This document shows positions 1 to 5,637 of a stretch of DNA of 5,765 nucleotides, in pieces. The stretch comes from Magnetospira sp. (GTDB lineage Bacteria > Pseudomonadota > Alphaproteobacteria > Rhodospirillales > Magnetospiraceae). Numbering within the stretch: position 1 is the stretch's first letter; each line of letters starts with the position of its first letter. Made by a program: the position numbers and the translations under genes. The stretch is taken from contig JANQGL010000421.1 of assembly GCA_028277325.1 (NCBI GenBank), positions 1 to 5,765 of the forward strand, given 5' to 3'. Below the pieces are notes generated by a model. It saw nothing but the letters and a program-made list of their open reading frames with translations, was not told the DNA's origin and did not search any database.

Positions 1-324
1 CTGGACACCCTGCCCGGCCGGCCGCCGGCCCTCGTCGGGGGCGATTTCAACGCCCCGGCCGACGATCCGGCGCTGGACGCCCTGCCCGGCCGCCGCGAGG
101 CGTTCGCCGGCAGCGGGACGCCGCCGCCGGCGTCGACCCTCAATCCGGTCGGACCGGGACTTCGGGCGGTGGCGCTGGACCACCTGTTCCTGTACGGCGA
201 CGACTCGCGCGGACTCGCCTGGGTCGCCGCCGAGCGCGCCCTGGAGCGGCCCGGCGCCGGGGGTCTGTTCCCCAGCGACCACGCGGCCGTGTTCGGCGTC
301 CTCGAACGCCGGGACTCAGAATAG
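1..324 (+). CDS. Endonuclease/exonuclease/phosphatase (EEP) family protein, C-terminal part
   Basis: The frame is open from the first base and ends at TAG (322-324), giving the last 107 residues of a protein whose start lies outside the window. Three motifs of the EEP (DNase I/AP endonuclease-like) fold appear in order: GDFNAP (about residues 14-19 of the fragment), LDHLF (about 60-64) and SDHAAVFG (about 92-99). In this family the Asp-Asn of GDFN and the Asp-His of SDH form the metal-dependent phosphodiester-cleaving site, so the enzyme looks catalytically intact in this part. Substrate cannot be told: the family covers nucleases, sphingomyelinase-like phospholipases and inositol phosphatases. 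The stop codon lies inside the 3' end of the convergent glycosyltransferase gene, a 9-base overlap. There is no sign of functional connection with the flagellar genes. Confidence 0.85.
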   Translation: MDTLPGRPPALVGGDFNAPADDPALDALPGRREAFAGSGTPPPASTLNPVGPGLRAVALDHLFLYGDDSRGLAWVAAERALERPGAGGLFPSDHAAVFGVLERRDSE

Positions 325-1302
325 GACCTGGATCGGACGCCCGGCGCGGCGTTCCGCGTAGCGCGCCTCGAAGGTCGCCGAATCGGCCAGCTCGATCCAG
401 GCCCGCCAGTGGTCGCGGTAGTGGGGAAACACCCGCTCGTGGGGGTCCGGGCAGGTCGGGTCGATCATGGTCATCGGCTGCTTGGTGACCGGGTGGCGGC
501 GGGTGCCGGCGAAATGCAGGAACCAGGCGTTGTGGAAGGCGGCGTTGACGCACTGCCGGACCACCTCCGGATGGGCGGCCGGAAACGCCGGGTCAAACAG
601 GAACGGGTAGTGGGTCGCCGCCCAGTTGCCCCACGGCGTGTTGAACCGCGGGTCCAGGTCGTCGTCGAGCCCCCGGACCTGCAGTTCGAACGACAACGGC
701 GTCATTTCGTAGTCGGCGTAGTCCTCGGGGTATTTCAGGTAGATCCCGGCCAGGGTCTCGCCGTGCCGGACCGGATCGAACACCAGGACGCCGGTGTTGA
801 TCATCGAATCGGCCGGCCCGTCCAGACCGTGCAGCCGGTAGTAGGCCCGATAGCCGTCGTCCAGCACCGCGGCGTCGCGCGGCGGCTCCGCCGACAGGCC
901 GCGCCGGCGCAACTGCTCCAGCACCAGCAGGGCGACCGAGCGGCCGTGCGCGGCGCCGCCGAGCGCCGGACTGGGCGGCGGCGGCTTGACGACGCCGATT
1001 CCGTCGCCGCGGTGCGCCGACGCGATGCAGGGCGCCCAGCGATGGTTGATCAGGATGTCGGAGTCCACCCACACCAGCTTCTCGTAGCCGCGCAGCGCCG
1101 GATGCATGCCGATCAGGAGCTTCTGCCAGTGGATGGACTTGACCGAGAGGTCGCAGGCGACGTCGATCGGTTCGGTCAGGGTGGCGATGTCGTAGCCGTG
1201 GCGCTCGGCGTAGGGTTCCCAGGTCGGCCGCACGTAGCGCTCGAACACCGCCTGGTAGGCGTCGCCGACGAGAAAGGTCACCAGGGCGAAACGCGCGGCC
1301 AT
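316..1302 (-). CDS. GT-A-fold glycosyltransferase (GT34/GT8-like), coupled to the hook gene
   Basis: The protein has 328 residues. The N-terminus (ARFALVTFLVGDAY) goes straight into a first beta-strand, supporting the ATG at 1302. Residues 59-86 contain WQKLL followed by KLVWVDSDILIN; D80-S81-D82 is the DxD motif that binds a metal and nucleotide sugar, in a context like GT34 ('W.K...DSDA..N'). INTGVLVFDP (168-177) matches the conserved NxG strand of such enzymes, and FLHFAG with H263 is where GT8-type enzymes place a metal-binding His. No signal peptide or membrane segment is visible, so it is probably cytoplasmic. The start codon is 4 nt after the flgE stop and lacks a clear Shine-Dalgarno, suggesting translational coupling. 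Likely role: transfer of a sugar to a flagellar protein or surface glycan. Fold is fairly certain; donor, acceptor and pathway are unknown. Confidence 0.8.
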   Translation of the reverse strand: MAARFALVTFLVGDAYQAVFERYVRPTWEPYAERHGYDIATLTEPIDVACDLSVKSIHWQKLLIGMHPALRGYEKLVWVDSDILINHRWAPCIASAHRGDGIGVVKPPPPSPALGGAAHGRSVALLVLEQLRRRGLSAEPPRDAAVLDDGYRAYYRLHGLDGPADSMINTGVLVFDPVRHGETLAGIYLKYPEDYADYEMTPLSFELQVRGLDDDLDPRFNTPWGNWAATHYPFLFDPAFPAAHPEVVRQCVNAAFHNAWFLHFAGTRRHPVTKQPMTMIDPTCPDPHERVFPHYRDHWRAWIELADSATFEARYAERRAGRPIQVLF

Positions 1303-1306
1303 CGCA

Positions 1307-3547
1307 TCAGCGGATCAGGTCGGCCGCGGTTTCCGTCATCTCGTCGATCGTCTTGAAGGCGGTGGCCGACGAGTTGTAGGCGTTCTGGGTCATGATCATG
1401 CGGCTGAACTGCTCGGCCACGTCCACGTTGGACAGCTCCAGGGTGTTCGGCTGGAAGATCGCGAACCCGTTGATGTCGGCCTCGACCAGGGTCGGCGGCG
1501 AGGTCAGGTCGTTGACCTGATAGACGTTGCCGTCCTGCGGGGTCAGCAGGTCCGGGTTGACGAAGGTGGCGAGGGCCAGCTTGTAGAGGGCGCGCGCGGT
1601 GCCGTTGTCGAAATTGCCCCACACCACCCCGGTCTGATCGAAGTTGATTCCGGTCATCCGGCCGCCGGCGTTGCCGTTGCGCACATAGGTGATCGGCACC
1701 AGTTCCTCGGACGCGTACTGGGTGCTGTCGGAGAAGTCGAACACCGTCGACGAGGTCGCGCCGTTCGGCCAGTCGACGCCGTAGGTCAGGGTGGTGCCCT
1801 CGGGAAGCTGCGCGTTGCCGTCGAACACCAGGGTCGAGCTGGTGGTGGTGACGGTGGAGGTGGCGTCGGTCGCGGCGGTGGTCACCGTGCTCATGGTGTT
1901 GTCGGTGACCGTGCCGCCGTTGACCGCCGTCACCTCGGCCGCGAAGGCGGTGCCGACGGCGTTGGCGACGATGTTCAGGACCCCGCCGCCGCCCGAAGAC
2001 GCGGTCACCGCCGCCGAGACCGTCGGATCGGCGTTGATCGCCGCGATCAGCCCGTCGCGCACCTCGGCGATGCCGGTTTCGGCGCCGGTGGTGGTGTAGG
2101 TGACGGTGGTGCCGTTGACGATCACCGAGTAGGTGTCGCCGGCCTCCACGCTGCCCGACAGGGTCACCTGGTCGGTCTGCGCGACGACCGCCGAGACCAG
2201 GGTGCTCAGCGACATGCCGTTGTCGGCCAGCCGGGTCACGTTGGTGGCGGTCGCGGTGTTGGTGAGGGCGCTGCCGGGGGTCGTCGCGGTCAGCACGATC
2301 TCGCCTGAGGCGCCGGCGGTCGCCACCACGTCGGCCGACGCCGCGGCGTCGGCGGCGATGGCGCCGATCAGGGCGTCGCGCACCTCGTCGATGTCGGCCT
2401 CGTTGCCGGTGGTGGTGTAGGACACCGTGGTCCCGCCGACGGCCACCGAATAGGTGTCGCCGTACTCCACGGTGCCGGCCAGGGTCACCGTGTCCACCTG
2501 CGAGATCCCGGGCGCCGCGGCGGTGGTGTTGACCAGGGTCGCCGTGTTGTCGGCGGTGGCCGGTCCCTCCGTCTGCAGCACCGAGGTGGTGAATCCGACG
2601 CCCACCGCCGGCGCGGTCAGGGTCAACTCGCCGGTCCCGGTGCCGTTGGCGGCGGTGACCAGGGCCGACACCGTCGGGTCGGCGTTGATGGCGGCGGCCA
2701 GGTTGGTGCGGATCCCGTTGATGCCGGCTTCCTGGCCGGTCACCGTGTAGGAGACCGCGTTGCCGTCCACGGTGACGGTGTAGACGTCGCCCGGCTCCAC
2801 CGAGCCGCGCAGCGTGACCATGTCCACCTGCGGCGCCGGCGGCGTGGTGTAGCTGGCCTGCACCCCCCAGGTGTTCTCGTTCTCGAGCTTGGTGAAGGTG
2901 AAGGTGACGGTCTGGGTGTTGCCGCCGGTATCGAACACCCCGGCGCTGTAGCGGAAGGTGTTGCCGAGCGTGGCGTCGGCCGGCAGGTTGAGGTGGATCG
3001 ACGCCTCGGTGGTCGGCTGCGGCCCGTCGTAGAACGCCCAGCCGTCGATGCGCAGGGACTGCAGGCCGCCGGCGTCGGTCGACGGGAACGCCCCGTTCCG
3101 GTCGGCCGCCCAGCCCTGCACGAAATAGCCGTTCTTGTCGGCCAGATAGCCTTCGCGGATGGTCACCACGGTGCCGTCGACCTCGGTCACCGAGACCTCG
3201 TCGCCGTTGCCCTGCCGGAACGAGCCGTCGCGTCCGTAGTAGGTGGTGCCTTTGCCGTCGATCCGGGTGTTGAGAACGAAGAATCCGCTGCCGTTGATGG
3301 CCACGTCGAGTTCGCGGTCGGAGGCCACCAGGTTGCCCTGCACGCCGATCCGGTTGACCTCGCGCGGCCGGATGCCGCCCAGGTCGCCCTCCTGCTGGAC
3401 CATGTCGCTGACGATCGAGGCGAACTGGGTATCGATCCGCTTGTATCCCCCGGTGTTCATGTTGGCGATGTTGGTGCCAATGTTGTTCATGCGGATGGAT
3501 TGGGAGTACATCCCCATCACGCTGGCCGCGAACATGCCATACAACAT
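1307..3547 (-). CDS. flgE: Flagellar hook protein FlgE, enlarged by three tandem internal domains
   Basis: The 746-residue protein is a flagellar axial component exported by the type III flagellar apparatus and assembled into the hook. Residues 1-40 (MLYGMFAAS, then NNIGTNIANMNTGGYKR) are the conserved rod/hook N-terminal helix. The last 43 residues (from ELSNVDVAEQF, through MIMTQNAYN) are the matching C-terminal helix. VAINGSGFFVL, GYFVQGW and the FDNGTARALYKLALATF segment also fit FlgE rather than the shorter FlgF/FlgG. Typical FlgE is about 400 residues; the excess comes mainly from three tandem repeats at residues 241-564, set between NTWGVQ and STLVFDGNAQL, that is in the outward-facing domain. 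The start at 3547 is chosen because GGAGG precedes it by 7 nt and homology begins there; the frame is open further upstream, but that part looks non-coding. A sigma-54 promoter lies upstream and a glycosyltransferase gene follows after 4 nt. Confidence 0.92.
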   Translation of the reverse strand: MLYGMFAASVMGMYSQSIRMNNIGTNIANMNTGGYKRIDTQFASIVSDMVQQEGDLGGIRPREVNRIGVQGNLVASDRELDVAINGSGFFVLNTRIDGKGTTYYGRDGSFRQGNGDEVSVTEVDGTVVTIREGYLADKNGYFVQGWAADRNGAFPSTDAGGLQSLRIDGWAFYDGPQPTTEASIHLNLPADATLGNTFRYSAGVFDTGGNTQTVTFTFTKLENENTWGVQASYTTPPAPQVDMVTLRGSVEPGDVYTVTVDGNAVSYTVTGQEAGINGIRTNLAAAINADPTVSALVTAANGTGTGELTLTAPAVGVGFTTSVLQTEGPATADNTATLVNTTAAAPGISQVDTVTLAGTVEYGDTYSVAVGGTTVSYTTTGNEADIDEVRDALIGAIAADAAASADVVATAGASGEIVLTATTPGSALTNTATATNVTRLADNGMSLSTLVSAVVAQTDQVTLSGSVEAGDTYSVIVNGTTVTYTTTGAETGIAEVRDGLIAAINADPTVSAAVTASSGGGGVLNIVANAVGTAFAAEVTAVNGGTVTDNTMSTVTTAATDATSTVTTTSSTLVFDGNAQLPEGTTLTYGVDWPNGATSSTVFDFSDSTQYASEELVPITYVRNGNAGGRMTGINFDQTGVVWGNFDNGTARALYKLALATFVNPDLLTPQDGNVYQVNDLTSPPTLVEADINGFAIFQPNTLELSNVDVAEQFSRMIMTQNAYNSSATAFKTIDEMTETAADLIR
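1856..2827 (-). repeat. Three tandem domain repeats inside the hook gene
   Basis: Unit 1 is 2827-2498 (residues 241-350), unit 2 is 2497-2177 (351-457) and unit 3 is 2176 to about 1856 (458-564). Each begins with DxVTLxGxVExGDxYxV, continues into a SYTxTG or TYTTTG strand and a helix-like IxxxRxxLxxAI segment, and ends in a divergent Thr/Ala/Asn-rich tail. Units 2 and 3 agree at 23 of the first 31 residues by eye; units 1 and 3 share AINADPTVSA, which is altered in unit 2. The DNA is also visibly similar, for example at GGTGGTGGTGTAGG near 2088 and 2409. The pattern indicates in-gene duplication of a whole beta-rich domain. The end of unit 3 is approximate. Confidence 0.88.
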
Positions 3548-3554
3548 CGTCGGT

Positions 3555-3559
3555 CCTCC
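3555..3559 (-). promoter_or_regulatory. Shine-Dalgarno site that fixes the flgE start
   Basis: The minus strand reads GGAGG followed by 7 nt and then ATG (3547-3545). This is the only well-placed ribosome-binding site in the region and decides for the 746-residue product over an open frame extending another 152 codons upstream, which would run through the promoter. Confidence 0.85.
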
Positions 3560-3612
3560 GGCCGCCCGGATCGGGGCGGATTGCTGCGAAGCGGATTCCG
3601 GCGATCTTCCAA

Positions 3613-3627
3613 GCAATTCCGGTGCCA
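3613..3627 (-). promoter_or_regulatory. Sigma-54 (RpoN) promoter of flgE
   Basis: The minus strand reads TGGCAC-CGGAA-TTGC, with the invariant GG (3626-3625) and GC (3614-3613) separated by exactly 10 nt, matching the RpoN consensus TGGCAC-N5-TTGC at all specified bases. A transcript would start near 3601, giving a leader of about 54 nt before the flgE ATG. Sigma-54 control of hook genes is established in Caulobacter and other Alphaproteobacteria, so position and function agree. Such promoters need an enhancer-binding activator; FlbD is the expected one but is not encoded in the window. Confidence 0.88.
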
Positions 3628-3642
3628 CTCCGGAAGCCCGCG

Positions 3643-3655
3643 CAACCCGTTGATG
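3643..3655 (-). promoter_or_regulatory. Putative IHF binding site between enhancer and sigma-54 promoter
   Basis: The minus strand reads CATCAACGGGTTG, which fits the IHF core WATCAANNNNTTR at every specified base except the first. Its centre is about 47 nt upstream of the predicted flgE transcription start. IHF commonly bends DNA at this place so that an activator bound upstream can touch sigma-54 polymerase. The core motif is short, so position is what makes it credible. It overlaps a candidate -35 element for the opposite gene. Confidence 0.5.
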
Positions 3656-3677
3656 ATTCGTCGGGAGTGTGTAGACT
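3650..3677 (+). promoter_or_regulatory. Possible sigma-70-type promoter for fliX
   Basis: TTGATG (3650-3655) and TAGACT (3672-3677) are separated by 16 nt; each matches four of six bases of the housekeeping consensus. It would produce a leader of about 140 nt before fliX. This is the best candidate seen on this strand, but GC-rich alphaproteobacterial promoters are poorly conserved and it could be chance. Confidence 0.25.
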
Positions 3678-3723
3678 CGATGGCAGAAACGCTTGCCCCT
3701 CGGGAACGGCGCGCTGTCGCGGG

Positions 3724-3738
3724 CGGCAGGAATTGCCG
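3724..3738. promoter_or_regulatory. Dyad, candidate FlbD-type enhancer site
   Basis: CGGCA-GGAAT-TGCCG is a perfect inverted repeat with 5-bp arms and a 5-nt spacer. It lies about 100 bp upstream of the -24 element of the flgE promoter, the usual distance for the ftr enhancer elements bound by FlbD in Caulobacter, which are also CGGC/GCCG-type dyads. It is about 90 bp upstream of the fliX start, so it could act on that gene as well. Assignment to FlbD is inference from position and symmetry. Confidence 0.45.
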
Positions 3739-3752
3739 GCCCCGGTACGGAA

Positions 3753-3767
3753 TCGGCCGGCGGCCGA
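3753..3767. promoter_or_regulatory. Second dyad in the flgE-fliX control region
   Basis: TCGGCC-GGC-GGCCGA is a perfect 6-bp-arm inverted repeat, centred 29 bp (nearly three helical turns) from the centre of the first dyad. Paired activator sites are common upstream of sigma-54 promoters, so it may be a second enhancer half or a repressor site for fliX. Chance dyads are frequent in DNA this GC-rich. Confidence 0.3.
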
Positions 3768-3825
3768 CCTCCCGGGCCTCGGGCAGCCGTCCGAACCACC
3801 ACGCGAGGCCGAAGCATTGGCGGCG

Positions 3826-4257
3826 ATGAAGGTAACCGGGCCGGGTCCGATCCGCGGACCGTCGGCCACCGAACGCAACAAGAAGAAACCGGGCGGCGGC
3901 GGGGAGTTCGCCGACCGCCTCCGCGCAACGTCCGAGGGCGGCGAGCCGGCGGCGGTCTACGAGACGGCACCGGTCTCCGGGCTGGACGCGGTGCTGGCGG
4001 CACAGCAGGTGGACGACGCGACCCGGGAACGCGGCCGCAAACAGATGCGGCGGCGCGGCGAGTCGCTGCTCGACGGCCTGGAGGCCCTGCGGACGCAGAT
4101 CCTGACCGGCCAGCTGTCGAAGGACGACCTCGCCCACCTGGCCCAGGCGGTCCGCGAGAAACGCCCGCCGGTGGCCGATCCGAGGTTGCACGAGATCCTC
4201 GACGAGATCGAACTCCGGGTCGAGGTGGAGATCGCCAAGTTCACGCGAAACGGTTGA
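3826..4257 (+). CDS. fliX: Flagellar assembly regulator FliX
   Basis: The 143-residue protein matches the alphaproteobacterial FliX family in length and layout. It has a short MKVTGPGP start, a low-complexity Gly/Lys-rich linker (about 11-27), the conserved GLDAVLAAQQVDD segment (52-64), a basic helical stretch with RRRGESLLDGLEALR (75-89), and the terminal DPRLHEILDEIELR motif (118-131). In Caulobacter, FliX links assembly of the early flagellar structure to late gene expression by binding and controlling FlbD, the sigma-54 activator. No signal peptide or membrane segment is evident. ATG at 3826 gives the family's usual MKV start but has only a weak GGCGG upstream. A TTG at 3817, in frame and 8 nt after GAGG (3805-3808), would add three residues and is a real alternative. 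It is divergent from flgE, a likely target of its pathway, and lies 150 bp before dksA. Confidence 0.9.
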   Translation: MKVTGPGPIRGPSATERNKKKPGGGGEFADRLRATSEGGEPAAVYETAPVSGLDAVLAAQQVDDATRERGRKQMRRRGESLLDGLEALRTQILTGQLSKDDLAHLAQAVREKRPPVADPRLHEILDEIELRVEVEIAKFTRNG

Positions 4258-4259
4258 CC

Positions 4260-4284
4260 GGGCGGGTTTCCGGCACCACCGCCC
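4260..4284 (+). other. Weak hairpin just after fliX
   Basis: GGGCGG (4260-4265) can pair with CCGCCC (4279-4284) across a 13-nt loop, starting 3 nt after the fliX stop. No T-run follows, so it does not qualify as an intrinsic terminator; it could stabilise the fliX 3' end or be incidental. Confidence 0.25.
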
Positions 4285-4335
4285 AACCGCTCGTCGAATA
4301 CGCTTCCACGCCATTCAGCAATCGCAATTGTTTGC

Positions 4336-4364
4336 TTGCGACGGCGCAGCACGACCCGTATATA
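4336..4364 (+). promoter_or_regulatory. Likely sigma-70-type promoter of dksA
   Basis: TTGCGA (4336-4341) and TATATA (4359-4364) are 17 nt apart, the ideal spacing, within the most AT-rich patch of the fliX-dksA gap. Transcription would begin near 4371 and give a leader of roughly 36 nt ending in the strong dksA ribosome-binding site. This suggests dksA can be transcribed independently of fliX. Confidence 0.5.
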
Positions 4365-4407
4365 GAGCCCCAAAAAATCAGGAAAGTGCTTCGGGAGGTG
4401 ATTCCGC

Positions 4408-4824
4408 ATGACGATCACTCTGCCTCCGGACTACCGGCCCTCGGACGACGAGGAGTTCATGAATCCGTTGATGCGAGAGTATTTCCGCCAGAAGCTTCTC
4501 AAATGGCGCGCCGAGCTGCTCGGCGCCTCGCAGGAGACCCTGGCCAGTCTGCAGGAAGGGGGCCTTCAAGAATCCGACATCGCCGACCGGGCAACCATCG
4601 AGACCGAGCGGTCGCTCGAACTGCGAACCCGCGACCGGGCGCGCAAGCTGATCGGCAAGATCGACGAAGCGCTGGAACGCATCGAGGACGGCTCCTACGG
4701 ATATTGCGAGGAAACCCAGGAACCGATCACCGTACGGCGCCTGGAGGCGCGGCCGATCGCCGTGTTGAGCATCGAGGCGCAGGAGCGCCACGAACGGATG
4801 GAGCGCACCTACCGGGACGATTGA
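4408..4824 (+). CDS. dksA: RNA polymerase-binding transcription factor DksA, cysteine-poor form
   Basis: The 138-residue protein is a DksA: a factor that enters the RNA polymerase secondary channel and, with ppGpp, adjusts promoter activity in the stringent response. Residues 19-50 and 63-95 form the two arms of the coiled coil. The tip carries D57, D60 and A62, the DxxDxA motif needed for activity. SLELRTRDRARKLIGKI (69-85) and RRLEARP (110-116) are near-identical to E. coli. Of the four zinc-finger cysteines only C100 remains; the others are T103, S121 and A124, so zinc binding is unlikely. Reduced-cysteine DksA proteins are known in Alphaproteobacteria and some keep full function. GGGAGG (4393-4398) lies 9 nt before the ATG and fixes the start. 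It probably has its own promoter. Confidence 0.95.
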   Translation: MTITLPPDYRPSDDEEFMNPLMREYFRQKLLKWRAELLGASQETLASLQEGGLQESDIADRATIETERSLELRTRDRARKLIGKIDEALERIEDGSYGYCEETQEPITVRRLEARPIAVLSIEAQERHERMERTYRDD

Positions 4825-4895
4825 CGGGCGTCGCGCGAAACGGTCGCCGGCCCCGGTCGACATCGCGCCACACGCCAGACGTCGGGAGACCTCGC

Positions 4896-5390
4896 ATGGG
4901 AAACAGCGCCCTGAAGAGTGCCTCGGTCCGGCGGGTCCGCGATGCCCTGGCGGCGGCCGGAATGGGCGACCGCATCGCGCACCTGGACTCCTCCGCGCAC
5001 AGCGCCCGCGAGGCCGCGCGGGCGCTCGGCTGCGAGGTCGGGGCGATCGTCAAATCGCTGCTGTTCACGGTCGGCGAACAGCCGGTGATGGCCCTGGTGG
5101 CGGGCGACCGCCAATGCCGTACCGATGCCCTGCCCGACCTCCTCAACCTGCCGGGAACGGCACGCCGGGCAACGGCGGACAAGGTCCGCGCGGCGACCGG
5201 ATTCGCCATCGGCGGCGTGGCGCCGATCGGCCACCCGACCCCCTTGCCGACCGTCATCGATGCCGGCCTGGGACGTTTCAAAACCGTTTACGCGGCGGCC
5301 GGACATCCGGCCTGGGTGTTCCGGACCTCGCTCGACGAACTGTGCCATCTGACCGGCGGCAAGGTGTCGGAGCGGGTCGGTCGCTCCTGA
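4896..5390 (+). CDS. YbaK/EbsC-family aminoacyl-tRNA deacylase
   Basis: The 164-residue protein is a stand-alone YbaK/ProX-type editing domain, which hydrolyses wrongly charged tRNA in trans (for example Cys-tRNAPro or Ala-tRNAPro). Visible hallmarks are HSAREAARALG (35-45), the EVGAIVKSLLF stretch (47-57) with K53 in the place of the conserved active-site lysine, VMALVAGDRQ (64-73), and GGVAPIGH (106-113), the family's Gly-Pro loop. The C-terminus ends with VFRTSLDELCHLTGG, typical of the final strand and helix. The whole domain is present and no synthetase part is fused. GGGAG (4884-4888) is 7 nt before the ATG. It follows dksA by 71 bp on the same strand and could be read from the same transcript. 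Which mischarged tRNA it edits cannot be told from sequence alone. Confidence 0.88.
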   Translation: MGNSALKSASVRRVRDALAAAGMGDRIAHLDSSAHSAREAARALGCEVGAIVKSLLFTVGEQPVMALVAGDRQCRTDALPDLLNLPGTARRATADKVRAATGFAIGGVAPIGHPTPLPTVIDAGLGRFKTVYAAAGHPAWVFRTSLDELCHLTGGKVSERVGRS

Positions 5391-5463
5391 GGCCCGAGAA
5401 TTCGTTTGTGTTTTGAGCCGATATGTGGTTATTGGGGGGCACCGTGCGCCGTGCGTGGACGAC

Positions 5464-5476
5464 CGACCCTTGGTCG
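5464..5476. repeat. Short perfect dyad in the helicase upstream region
   Basis: CGACC-CTT-GGTCG has 5-bp perfect arms. It lies 30 bp before a second, longer dyad. It may be part of an operator or a small leader stem; alone it is weak. Confidence 0.25.
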
Positions 5477-5505
5477 ACGGCGCGCCCAAGGCAGGAATGC
5501 GCGAC

Positions 5506-5520
5506 GGACACCCGGTGTCC
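5506..5520. promoter_or_regulatory. 15-nt palindrome, possible operator
   Basis: GGACACC-C-GGTGTCC is a perfect inverted repeat with 7-bp arms around a single central base. The one-base spacer rules out a good RNA hairpin of full length and fits a dimeric DNA-binding protein better. It stands 140 bp upstream of the helicase start. No regulator is identified. Confidence 0.35.
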
Positions 5521-5622
5521 CGGACCGACCTGCCGACCCGAAGTGCCTTTCCGGCACGCCCACCCGGCGGCTGATCCGCGCAGGCTTCCTTTCCGCAGTC
5601 CCCTCGTCCGCCCCGGCCCGTG

Positions 5623-5637
5623 CGCCGGCGGCCGGCG
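5623..5637 (+). other. GC hairpin just upstream of the helicase start
   Basis: CGCCGG-CGG-CCGGCG forms a six-pair all-GC stem with a 3-nt loop, followed by an AT-rich run and then the TTG start 24 nt downstream. It could shape access to the ribosome-binding region or mark the end of upstream transcription, though no T-run follows. Confidence 0.35.

Noticed and set aside
409..1356. 315-codon plus-strand frame opposite the glycosyltransferase
   Set aside because: Biased Val/Arg/Gly composition, no recognisable motifs, and fully antisense to a gene with clear family motifs.
1791..2750. Three plus-strand frames of 95-102 codons spaced about 320-330 nt apart
   Set aside because: Their regular spacing looks like a repeated small-gene array, but it only mirrors the tandem repeats of flgE on the opposite strand.
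1856..2827. Possible CRISPR or satellite-like DNA repeat
   Set aside because: Units are about 320-330 nt, diverged, in frame and without spacers; they encode protein domains.
3681..3696. Second sigma-54-like element on the plus strand, TGGCAG...TTGC
   Set aside because: GG and GC are 11 nt apart instead of the strictly required 10, so it is unlikely to work.
3622..3825. N-terminal extension of fliX from an ATG at 3622
   Set aside because: It would begin within the flgE promoter and adds 68 low-complexity residues ahead of the conserved MKV start of the family.
1278..3881. 867-codon open frame on the minus strand, shifted relative to flgE
   Set aside because: Its product is dominated by Arg, His, Gly and Asp runs, typical of a shadow frame in GC-rich coding DNA; flgE homology accounts for the region.
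3548..4003. Upstream extension of the flgE frame by 152 codons
   Set aside because: It is Pro/Arg-rich, runs through the sigma-54 promoter and over the fliX start, and has no hook homology; the GGAGG-supported ATG at 3547 begins exactly at the conserved N-terminus.
3693..4895. Long plus-strand frame running in phase into the deacylase gene
   Set aside because: It overlaps fliX and dksA in another frame and its composition is Arg/Gly/Pro-rich; only the part from 4896 has homology and a ribosome-binding site.
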